31,553 bases of DNA. Origin: SG8-4 sp964598225 (lineage in GTDB: Bacteria; Planctomycetota; Phycisphaerae; Sedimentisphaerales; Anaerobacaceae). How positions within the stretch are numbered: the first letter of the stretch is position 1; each line of letters opens with the position of its first letter. The notes under the pieces were generated by a model. That model was not told where the DNA came from. It ran no database searches and saw only the letters and a program-made list of their open reading frames with translations. This document shows positions 23,225 to 30,198 of this stretch, piece by piece. The translations under genes and the position numbers were made by a program. The DNA lies in NCBI GenBank assembly GCA_964598225.1, contig CAZRBG010000064.1:1-31553 (forward strand), in the 5' to 3' direction.

Positions 23225-24916
23225 TTAAGGTGACAAATGGAGCACCCAATCCTGTTCATCCGGCGGCGTCCATTCACAACGATTGCCGTTTAGCTTCACG
23301 TTGACTGGTTTGCACTCACCGGTACGCGGATCGAGCAGGCGAGTTTTTCGAACATCATTGGAATTAAGCTGTAGTGTGACTCTGCTTCCTAACCCGCGAA
23401 CGTATGCTACGTACTGCTTGCCCGGCTCGGCCAGCAGCCAGTAAGTCGTCTTCGGCGGGCACTGCTCCTTGCGCTGCCGCTTTCCCGATCCGATTGTAAC
23501 TCGCCGGTCACCTGATCGCGACGTCGCGGAGGTGATCCAGTCATCGTGCGGTTCGAGTTTCCACCACTCGAGCTCGCTCAAAAATCGCTTGGCCACGTGA
23601 TACTGCCCTTCCCAGATATCGTTCCGCGGATCGTCCACGTTGAAGGGGCCTTTTTCGCGGTTGCCGCCCATGTACGTCGTGCCGTATCCCGTGACCGGAT
23701 AACCGCCGGCCATTAAGATGTCCCACGTTGCGTGCCGCATGGCGTAGGCGCTGAAGCTGTTGGCCTTGTCCACCACGCCGTCGTAATTCGAATCGCGCAG
23801 GAAGTAACCGTATTCGGAGTTGACTATCGGCCCCTGATACTTACGTGATTCGAGGATGCGGGCGTGCAGCTCACGATAGTTCTGCTGATAATCGGCGAAG
23901 CTCATCCAATCGGCCTTATTGAACTCTCGCACGCTGCCGTTTCGGGTCATAGGATGAATCCCGATCATACGCTTGTGAGCGTCGGCTTCGTGAAGCGCAT
24001 TGCCGATCTCGACGAACTCAGCGAATATTTCCTTCTTCGTGACGTTATCACGCGTTCTGATCTCGGCGTGCCATTCGCCGGAGACGAGGAAGTACACGTC
24101 GTAGGCGCCGTATCTGGCCGCGATGTAGCGGGCGTAGTGTTTTCTCGCTTCGACGTCGGGGAACATTCGCCATGCGAACGGTTCTTTCTTGCGCTTGTCG
24201 CCCCAGGCCAGAACCAGACCTCCGATGATCCCCTTGTCGTTCAGATATCGCAGCCGCACGTCGATTTCCCGCCAGTAGGCGGGATTGAGCGTTTGCTTTG
24301 CCATACTGTGGAATGGATCGCCGCCGCGATTTCCCCAACCGGCTTCCTGAAGCAGCATCGAGTGCATAACGTTTATGCCCTGATCGGCGCGCTCGTCGAT
24401 ATAGTGAAAGACGGCCTTGCGATTGAGCTTTTCCGAGGGTTTATCCTGGTACAATGCCCAGGCGGTATCTCCCCAGAACAAAAACGGCGTACCGTCCTGA
24501 TGTTCGAAGTGATGCGAATATTCGGGCGTCGGCCGGATGCCCCCCTTTCGCTGTGATTTGACGCAGGTGAATTTTCCCATCTTGCCGTTAAGTCCTTCAT
24601 CGTCAGAACGTACCTTGTATTCCCATTGGCCTTCGAGATCGGGGCTGATGCGGAGCATCCAGACATTGCCGCCGTCCCAGCAAAGTCCAAGCGTGCGCCT
24701 GGTCCCATCTGGTCGCCGTATTAGAGCCGATGCTTCCAGATCAGTGTATGGATTTGTGTATTTTCCGCTTGCTTTGAAGGTGGTCTCAAAGAAGCCGAAT
24801 CGGTCTACATTTTGAGCTGTTGCAAGCGATGCATATAAAGCCACCAAACAAATTATTAATGCAGCGTAGGACGGGTAACTCGTTGCCCACGCGGTTCTTT
24901 TCTTGTTGATGCCCAT
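23225..24916 (-). CDS. secreted apiosidase-like glycoside hydrolase (DUF5060 / DUF4038 / collagen-binding-like)
   Basis: A 563-aa protein with a signal peptide (AALIICLVALYASLATAQ). Residues ~38-125 match a DUF5060-type immunoglobulin-like domain (FFETTFKASGKYTNPYTDLE). The catalytic TIM barrel (~135-460) opens with GTPFLFWGDTAWALYQ, the hallmark of the DUF4038/apiosidase-like family (GH140 includes apiosidases). Candidate catalytic residues are Glu281 (VSGEWHAEI) and Glu368 (VNSEYGYF). The C-terminal ~80 residues (YWLLAEPGKQYVAYV, TRLLDPRTGE) fit the collagen-binding-like domain that often ends these proteins. It probably releases sugars from a branched plant polysaccharide; apiose is a family-based guess. 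The ATG follows AAGGAG by about 6 nt. Confidence 0.84.
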   Translation of the reverse strand: MGINKKRTAWATSYPSYAALIICLVALYASLATAQNVDRFGFFETTFKASGKYTNPYTDLEASALIRRPDGTRRTLGLCWDGGNVWMLRISPDLEGQWEYKVRSDDEGLNGKMGKFTCVKSQRKGGIRPTPEYSHHFEHQDGTPFLFWGDTAWALYQDKPSEKLNRKAVFHYIDERADQGINVMHSMLLQEAGWGNRGGDPFHSMAKQTLNPAYWREIDVRLRYLNDKGIIGGLVLAWGDKRKKEPFAWRMFPDVEARKHYARYIAARYGAYDVYFLVSGEWHAEIRTRDNVTKKEIFAEFVEIGNALHEADAHKRMIGIHPMTRNGSVREFNKADWMSFADYQQNYRELHARILESRKYQGPIVNSEYGYFLRDSNYDGVVDKANSFSAYAMRHATWDILMAGGYPVTGYGTTYMGGNREKGPFNVDDPRNDIWEGQYHVAKRFLSELEWWKLEPHDDWITSATSRSGDRRVTIGSGKRQRKEQCPPKTTYWLLAEPGKQYVAYVRGLGSRVTLQLNSNDVRKTRLLDPRTGECKPVNVKLNGNRCEWTPPDEQDWVLHLSP

Positions 24917-24962
24917 TTCTTTCTCCTTACTTGTATATTACGGTTTTATCTTCCTGGCACAG

Positions 24963-25078
24963 CCAGCCCCAAGCCCGGATCACGCTTCGCGCAATCAGGG
25001 CTTGAGGCTGCCACCCGACGCATCAATATATCTGGGCGGCAGCCTCATCCCGATTGCCTTCTATCGGGAGGGGGCTGG
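24963..25078. repeat. 116-nt cloverleaf-like structured element
   Basis: Four stems pack almost without gaps. Outer CCAGCCCC/GGGGCTGG (24963-24970 with 25071-25078). Arm 1 AAGCCC/GGGCTT (24971-24976 with 24998-25003), which extends by 3 bp after one mismatch. Arm 2 GAGGCTGCC/GGCAGCCTC (25004-25012 with 25038-25046), which also extends by 3 bp. Arm 3 CCCGAT/ATCGGG (25049-25054 with 25063-25068). A T6 run follows on the plus strand. It lies upstream of the apiosidase-like gene and downstream of the racemase-family gene. It may be a mobile repeat, a leader RNA or a terminator. Confidence 0.6.
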
Positions 25079-25105
25079 TTTTTTGGTACTGAATGAATTT
25101 TGATC

Positions 25106-25135
25106 TATATACATTTTCCCGTTCTTTCATGACAA
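25106..25135 (-). promoter_or_regulatory. possible promoter for the apiosidase-like gene
   Basis: On the minus strand, TTGTCA (25130-25135), an 18-nt spacer and TATATA (25106-25111). The match is partial. If used, transcription starts near 25099 and the cloverleaf element lies in a leader of about 180 nt. Confidence 0.4.
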
Positions 25136-25138
25136 TGT

Positions 25139-26092
25139 TTACAGTTGTCTCAGAATTTCTCCGGCTCGGGCGAATCCCGTCTGACCGCTGTTTAGCACTG
25201 GAACGCCGAATTCCCGCTCAGGCTCGGGGAAACTGAATGAAAAAACCGACATTGACAACTGAGCGAGAACGACAATATGAACTTTCTCGCGGCTTTGGAC
25301 TTTGTGGATTGTCTCGGCGATGGCCTGATTGTGCTCGGCGATCCTGCCCTCACCCAGCAGGTCGAAGGCTTCTTCGATTGTCGCTCCGACGAAATCGACC
25401 TTCTTGCCCAGCCGGTCGGCTGTCTCCTGTAGCAACGCCTGCGTGCTCTTGACCGTTGGCCCGTGAGTGGCGACTACAAGGATTCTGCCCTCTGTGCCGA
25501 CTGCCTGCTCCATCATCGCTTCGTCGATCTGGATGACAGGGACGCCCAGCGGTTTCATGGTCTCCCTGACCTCTCTGAACGCTCGATTCATCGTCGAGCA
25601 GGATATCATAACGGCATCAACCTTGTGCAAATCGTACAGGTCTCTGGCATATTTGCAGAAAAGATCGATATTGATCTGCGGCGGACAGTTAAGGCCCTTG
25701 CTATGGGCTTCCATGAAGTTCAGTTGCACAGCTTCATTACCAATGTTGATGATCTCCACTCCCGGCAGCGTTGTTTGGCCGAAGTAGGTGGACCAGAGGC
25801 TGATCCACGAAGCTCCGTTCACGACGCCGAGCTTTTTGCCCTTATACCATGTTCCCTCGATTCCGCTCGGGACAGGCTTGCCCTTGTTTGAGGCCGAGAC
25901 AGCGTGGCGAGGGCGTCTCGCCCTTGTGTCCCGAGGCCGTCCCGGCCTCGCCTTAAATGGAACAAGGGCAAGATGCCCTCGCCACGAACTCAAGGGCGAG
26001 ACGCCCTCGCCACTCAAGGTCGGCACGCCCGTGACTTTCATATAATCGCCGAACAACCGAACAGGATCGACGCCAAACGGCAAATCTGACAT
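25139..26092 (-). CDS. Asp/Glu racemase-superfamily protein with in-frame palindromic repeat insertion
   Basis: A 317-aa cytoplasmic protein. From about residue 75 it reads as the aspartate/glutamate/hydantoin racemase fold (KLGVVNGASWISLW, VDAVMISCSTMNRAF, RILVVATHGPTV, HIVVLAQLSMS). Cys165 fits the first catalytic Cys. At the second, usually CT(H/G), it has AQLS, so classic two-base racemisation is unlikely and another isomerase or decarboxylase role is possible. Residues 27-63 are encoded by a palindromic repeat element (25904-26013) and are Arg/Pro-rich and unrelated to the fold; the frame is kept. AGGAG lies about 8 nt before the ATG. It is last in the operon, 11 nt after the transketolase C-part. 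Confidence 0.75.
   Translation of the reverse strand: MSDLPFGVDPVRLFGDYMKVTGVPTLSGEGVSPLSSWRGHLALVPFKARPGRPRDTRARRPRHAVSASNKGKPVPSGIEGTWYKGKKLGVVNGASWISLWSTYFGQTTLPGVEIINIGNEAVQLNFMEAHSKGLNCPPQINIDLFCKYARDLYDLHKVDAVMISCSTMNRAFREVRETMKPLGVPVIQIDEAMMEQAVGTEGRILVVATHGPTVKSTQALLQETADRLGKKVDFVGATIEEAFDLLGEGRIAEHNQAIAETIHKVQSREKVHIVVLAQLSMSVFSFSFPEPEREFGVPVLNSGQTGFARAGEILRQL
25904..26013. repeat. 110-bp palindromic repeat element inside a coding sequence
   Basis: Perfect 23-bp inverted repeats bound it: GTGGCGAGGGCGTCTCGCCC plus TTG (25904-25926) and its inverse (25991-26013). Inside are an 8-bp hairpin CGAGGCCG/CGGCCTCG (25932-25950) and a second, slightly changed copy of the right arm (25963-25985). 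The neighbouring 25875-25900 has traces of the same motif. It adds about 37 or more codons to the racemase-family gene. Confidence 0.88.
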
Positions 26093-26103
26093 TTCCGAAT
26101 CTC

Positions 26104-27081
26104 CTATTTTCGCACCTTTGAAATCATCTGTTCGGCAACCCGAACGACATCGTCCGAGGTCATTTTGTAATGTGCCAGCAGATCGTTGACGTGGCCTGTA
26201 TGGATAAAGTCTTCCGGATCGGTGCCGATAGTCGCGACGGGAATCTGCGTGCCGCTTCGCGCGAGAGACTCGGCGACGAGCGAAAAAAGACCGCCGCTGA
26301 CGCAGTGGTTTTCCAGTGTTACGATTGCTGTAACGTTGGATGTCATATCGCCGAGCAACTCTGCGTCGAAGGGCTTGAGGCTCGGGTGATGATCCAGCCG
26401 GACACCGAAGCCTTTATCTCTGAGTTTCTCGGCGGCGATCCTGGCCGTCTTTATCATGCAGCCCGTGCTGACTAAGCCGATGTCGGACCCTTTGTTCGAA
26501 ACAGTGACGCCTTTGCCGAGCCGGAAGCTGTAGTCGGGGCCGATCTCATTGTCCTTGACCTGGCAGCGGACGATGCGGATATAAAACGGCCCGGGAGTCT
26601 CGGCTGCTACGCGCAGGACCTGCCGCATCTCCTCGTTGCAGCCCGGTTCGATGACGCGGAGGTTCGGTATGCGCAGGAGCAGACCGAGTTCCTTGTCGCT
26701 CTGATGCGTTGCGCCGGCTTTTCCGGTGAACAAACCTACGTATGCGCCGAGGACTTTCACGTTGCACTTACTGTAGGCAACGGAGATGTATAGCTGATCC
26801 ATGAAGCGCCGGCAGAATGCGTCGAATGTGCAGGGGAAAGGTATGAATCCTTCCTGGCTCAGGCCGGCGCTGATGCTTATCATGTTCTGCTCGGCGATGC
26901 CGACTTTGACGAGCTTGTCCGGATGAAAGTGCTCGAAAACATGCAGCCCGCTGCTGCTCCGCAGATCGGCGTCAACGGCTACGATGTTTTCGTACTCGCC
27001 GGCCAGGTCCGCCAGCGCATAGCCCATCTGATACCGCATTTCCTTCGTTCCGTCGCGTTTCGGTATGGAAAACTGTGCCAT
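26104..27081 (-). CDS. transketolase C-terminal part (pyrimidine-binding plus C-terminal domains)
   Basis: A 325-aa protein starting MAQFSIPKRDGTKEMRYQMG. It has the pyrimidine-binding domain of split transketolases (IVAVDADLRSSSGLHVFEHF, KVGIAEQNMISISAGLSQEG, with the Glu in GIAEQN that activates thiamine diphosphate, and GLFTGKAGATHQ) and the C-terminal domain (VSTGCMIKTARIAAEKLRDKG, VTLENHCVSGGLFSLVAE). With the N-part encoded just upstream it should form a cytoplasmic heteromer that transfers two-carbon units between sugar phosphates. The start at 27081 follows AAGGA by about 5 nt, 13 nt after the N-part stop; the frame is open further upstream but there overlaps the N-part gene. Confidence 0.9.
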   Translation of the reverse strand: MAQFSIPKRDGTKEMRYQMGYALADLAGEYENIVAVDADLRSSSGLHVFEHFHPDKLVKVGIAEQNMISISAGLSQEGFIPFPCTFDAFCRRFMDQLYISVAYSKCNVKVLGAYVGLFTGKAGATHQSDKELGLLLRIPNLRVIEPGCNEEMRQVLRVAAETPGPFYIRIVRCQVKDNEIGPDYSFRLGKGVTVSNKGSDIGLVSTGCMIKTARIAAEKLRDKGFGVRLDHHPSLKPFDAELLGDMTSNVTAIVTLENHCVSGGLFSLVAESLARSGTQIPVATIGTDPEDFIHTGHVNDLLAHYKMTSDDVVRVAEQMISKVRK

Positions 27082-27094
27082 TTCGGTCCTTAAT

Positions 27095-28132
27095 TCATGC
27101 CTGCTTTTCGACGATCTTATCCGGATTGTCATGCAGCGGCGGCACGACCTGAATTGCCTCGCCGAGGGCTTTGTGGAATTCCTCGGGGATCCCAAGTCTG
27201 CTGCCGTCCCGTTCCCAAAGCTCCCGCAGCCATTGTCCCGCCGCTTCGACCGTCCGCGGCGCGCTGGTGTGCCAGTTGGGATTGTACTGGCACATCCCTA
27301 TGTCTTTGCCTTTAATCGTGTTGAGGATGATTGCGTTGGGCTTGCCGCGGCGCTGGGTGTGCAGGGCGTTGAACAGGTCAACCAGATCGGCGACGTTGTG
27401 GCCGTTGGTTACTTCCCACACTTGCAGGTTAAATGCCGCAAGCTTATCCGCCAGCGGTTCGATCGACATGTCCTGCTGTACGAAGCCCTTGGCCTGGACC
27501 TTGTTATAGTCGATGATGAAGACTAAATTATCCAGGTGATAGTGCCCGGCTGCCATGAATGCTTCCCAGACGGAGCCTTCATTGCACTCGCCGTCGCCGA
27601 TAAGGACGTAGACCATCCGGTCTCCCTGGTCGGGGCCGTGTTTACGGATGCCCAGCGCGCGACCGACTGCTACGCCGGGGATTTGGCCAAGTGAGCCGCC
27701 GGATATTTCGATGCCAGGGGTGGTCGTGCTGTCCGGATGGCTCTCCAGATGAGAATCCCAGGCGCCGTAGCGAGTCAGATCGCCGACAGGGAAGTATCCG
27801 ACCAGAGCCATCACGGCGTACAGGCCGGGGCAGGCATGACACTTGGACAGATAGAACACATCCCGGCCGGGCCATTTCGGCTCCGTTGAATCGTATCGCA
27901 AAACATAGTTGTACATCACCGCCAGCAACTCAGCTTCGGAGAAGCTGCCGCCCGGATGACCCAGAGCCGCACAGGTCATCGAGTAAACGGCATAACTGCG
28001 AATCAAATAAGCCAGCGTCTCGGTCTGTTCGACGAGATCGGCGTAATCTTTGTGGTGGGTAAAAACTTCCTGAAACCGCCGTGTCTGCGACCGAAACGGC
28101 TGCCACATCTGATAGAATTCGAACGGATTCAT
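27095..28132 (-). CDS. transketolase N-terminal part (diphosphate-binding domain)
   Basis: A 345-aa protein. The thiamine diphosphate/metal motif is GDGECNEGSVWE (179-190) ending at Asn210 (IIDYN). Also typical are GHPGGSFSEAELL (58-70), LSKCHACPGLY (95-105) and GSLGQIPGVAVGRALG (146-161). It is the partner of the C-part at 26104. Split transketolases occur in central metabolism and in dedicated sugar-catabolic operons; the company of a GntP-type permease favours the latter. The ribosome binding site is weak (AGGA about 13 nt upstream), so translation may depend on coupling. Confidence 0.9.
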   Translation of the reverse strand: MNPFEFYQMWQPFRSQTRRFQEVFTHHKDYADLVEQTETLAYLIRSYAVYSMTCAALGHPGGSFSEAELLAVMYNYVLRYDSTEPKWPGRDVFYLSKCHACPGLYAVMALVGYFPVGDLTRYGAWDSHLESHPDSTTTPGIEISGGSLGQIPGVAVGRALGIRKHGPDQGDRMVYVLIGDGECNEGSVWEAFMAAGHYHLDNLVFIIDYNKVQAKGFVQQDMSIEPLADKLAAFNLQVWEVTNGHNVADLVDLFNALHTQRRGKPNAIILNTIKGKDIGMCQYNPNWHTSAPRTVEAAGQWLRELWERDGSRLGIPEEFHKALGEAIQVVPPLHDNPDKIVEKQA

Positions 28133-28160
28133 AATTACATCTAATTCCTACACCTTTATT

Positions 28161-29165
28161 TCAGTTCTTTGCACCATACACATTAGGATTACTCAGCACG
28201 CGGAAGAACTCTCGCCTGCACTCGTCCAGATCGGTTTTTGCCTTGGGGATATCGAGCACGTCACCCGGTTTACCTTCAGGGAAGTTGGTGGCTTTGCCTT
28301 TCCAAATAGCCCGGCGAATCTTCACACCCCGCCAGCAGTTCGGGTTATAGAGCCAGACAAGCGGCGCGCCGTCGCCAAGCTGATTGGCTCGGCCAAGGTT
28401 TGTTCTGATAAACCGCTTCATCTCGTCACAGAACGCATTGTCCGGGAGGACTTCGAAATGTTCGGCGGTGAACACCGAGTCCCGATCCCAGAATGAACGC
28501 GTGGCCCACTCGACGAGCCGGGCTCGGTTGGCCACGACGTAGGTGCTCCAGCCGTCCTTGCCGTTATATCCGTAGTAGCTGACGGCCAAACCGAACACTA
28601 CAACGTTAGGCGCAATCTCCGGGTCAGTCAGCAAGGCGTTCGCCACCGTGGTAAGCGGGCCGCCTGCGACTATAAGCAGCGGCTTCTGCGGGGACGCCTT
28701 GCGTGCTTCTCCCACGATCAGGCGGCTGCCGGCGGAAGGGTGTGCGGTTGTCTCTGAGATAGTACCGCTCTTCGGAGCCCGGAGTACTCTATCCGAACCG
28801 AGCGTGATATCGGGGATGTTCTCAAGACCGCTTGCGCGGGCGATACGCAGGGCTTTGCGGGCGTCTTTCACGCAACGTGTCATGGTGTAATGATAGCCCT
28901 TGTCCCAATCCCACATGTCCCGCGTCACGATGTTGCCGCGCAGATCGGCTTCTTGGAGGCTTGCCTGGGCCCACAAATAGTTGTTGTCGAATACGTCGAA
29001 CCACCAGTCGTTGTCATAGATGATGGGATTTTCCGGCCCTACACCCTTAAGCCGAACGCCCTGATCGGTCACAATATGTTCCGGGACGACGGCTGCAAGC
29101 GGGCTGCAAGATAAAACCAGAATAAGAGTTACAAGTGAATTAAAACCTGTTGAACAAACTCGCAT
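28161..29165 (-). CDS. exported nucleoside hydrolase-like protein
   Basis: A 334-aa protein with a signal peptide (LVTLILVLSCSPLAAV). The Asp cluster IIYDNDWWFDVFD (48-60) recalls the calcium-binding DxDxxxDD motif of inosine-uridine nucleoside hydrolases. LLIVAGGPLTTVANALL is the family's conserved GPLTN-like stretch, and NVVVFGLAVSYYGYNG follows. Such enzymes split nucleosides to ribose and base. The N-terminal spacing is atypical (WWF insert), so the substrate may differ. It lies in the periplasm or outside, unlike most characterised relatives. AAAGGA lies about 5 nt before the ATG, and the gene starts 16 nt after the DUF4867 stop. Confidence 0.72.
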   Translation of the reverse strand: MRVCSTGFNSLVTLILVLSCSPLAAVVPEHIVTDQGVRLKGVGPENPIIYDNDWWFDVFDNNYLWAQASLQEADLRGNIVTRDMWDWDKGYHYTMTRCVKDARKALRIARASGLENIPDITLGSDRVLRAPKSGTISETTAHPSAGSRLIVGEARKASPQKPLLIVAGGPLTTVANALLTDPEIAPNVVVFGLAVSYYGYNGKDGWSTYVVANRARLVEWATRSFWDRDSVFTAEHFEVLPDNAFCDEMKRFIRTNLGRANQLGDGAPLVWLYNPNCWRGVKIRRAIWKGKATNFPEGKPGDVLDIPKAKTDLDECRREFFRVLSNPNVYGAKN

Positions 29166-29181
29166 TTTGATCCTTTCAGTG

Positions 29182-30183
29182 TTACTTCCGTGTTGGTAAA
29201 CGAATAGTATTTTTGTTCGCTATATATCCTCGATTTTCTCTGAGGTCATCGTTATGTAATTCCTCAAGCGTCAAGTAATATTTGTCGATGTCCGGCAGTT
29301 TCAATAACTTTTGCCGTTTTTCCCACGCATCCGGGAGCCGGACTACAAAGTCCGCGGCCTGAGCGGGCTTTTTGTAAATCATTATTGAAAAGCTCCTGTC
29401 CGGTTCGACAGAGAGCGATCCGCTGTGTAAAACGTACGGATGAAGGGCGATCACGTCTCCGGCCGGGACGTAAAACATCTGGACTTTTTCAGGCTCGGCG
29501 ACAACTCGATCAGTTTCGTACTTCAGTTCAGATGGGAGCATTACGCCGTAGACGATATCCGTAGCGGCGTATATAAACTCAACCGCCGCGGCATGGCATT
29601 CGAGCTTGTGGACGTAGCCTCGTGTGTTCTGGCCGGTCTCGAAGATGGTGTGGAACGCCTGGACCGGCTCTTCATTGCCCGCGGATATTGCCGCGATTGC
29701 CTTGGACAATGACATGTGGACACCAAAAGGAGCAAAAGCCTGATCGCGGGCATGGCGGATCATGAGGTCTTTGTTTCTGTCGGAGCCGAAGAGCATATTG
29801 TGCGACTTGCGAAGCACTTGCAGAGCAACGGGAAGATTTTGATCCTTGTCGGCGAAACCGCTCAACGCGGCTTCGAGGAATTGCTCTTTTTTGATGCCGC
29901 CGAAAGCTCCGTCGATAAGGACACGTCGCCGGATGTCTTTTGGGTTGCCGCCGAACCTTCTGGTGATCTCCAGACGAGGTGTTTCATTCAGTATTGTCAG
30001 GACTTTCTGCTTGTTGGCGGAGTGCTGTTCGAGCTGCCGCGCAAGGTCGGCAGCATCTGTGAGATTCCAACAAGCGCCCACAAGGATCAGAAGCATCGAA
30101 ACGGTGATCAGGTAGGGTGGACACTGGCCACCGCCGAGTTTATGGTGTGCAGTGCACACCCTACGGTTTATAGCGTTGTACAT
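29182..30183 (-). CDS. DUF4867-like cupin protein with repeat-derived N-terminus
   Basis: A 333-aa protein. Residues ~150-275 resemble DUF4867 proteins, a cupin-like family often near sugar-catabolic genes (YVHKLECHAAAVEFIYAATD, VQMFYVPAGDVIALHPYVLH, RSFSIMIYKK); the His and Glu residues could bind metal. A hydrophobic signal segment (TVSMLLILVGACWNL) suggests export. Residues 7-24 come from a palindromic repeat (30112-30164) that sits between the start codon and that segment. AAGGAG lies 6 nt before the ATG at 30183, so the repeat appears to be translated. It follows the permease gene by 15 nt. Function unknown. Confidence 0.65.
   Translation of the reverse strand: MYNAINRRVCTAHHKLGGGQCPPYLITVSMLLILVGACWNLTDAADLARQLEQHSANKQKVLTILNETPRLEITRRFGGNPKDIRRRVLIDGAFGGIKKEQFLEAALSGFADKDQNLPVALQVLRKSHNMLFGSDRNKDLMIRHARDQAFAPFGVHMSLSKAIAAISAGNEEPVQAFHTIFETGQNTRGYVHKLECHAAAVEFIYAATDIVYGVMLPSELKYETDRVVAEPEKVQMFYVPAGDVIALHPYVLHSGSLSVEPDRSFSIMIYKKPAQAADFVVRLPDAWEKRQKLLKLPDIDKYYLTLEELHNDDLRENRGYIANKNTIRLPTRK
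30112..30164. repeat. GTAGGGTG-family palindromic repeat inside a signal-peptide region
   Basis: The ends are GTAGGGTG (30112-30119) and CACCCTAC (30157-30164). The centre has the small palindromes CACTGGCCACC and GGTGTGCAGTGCACACC. It belongs to the family of 23130-23195 and 287-309, with a different centre. It lies within the 5' coding part of the DUF4867-like gene and keeps the frame open. Confidence 0.78.
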
Positions 30184-30198
30184 CTGTAGCTCCTTTCA

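Noticed and set aside
28144..28156. AATTCCTACACC, similar to the shared promoter box
   Set aside because: It faces the other way relative to the nearby minus-strand transketolase gene, lacks one base of the box and has no -10 element at the 18-nt distance.
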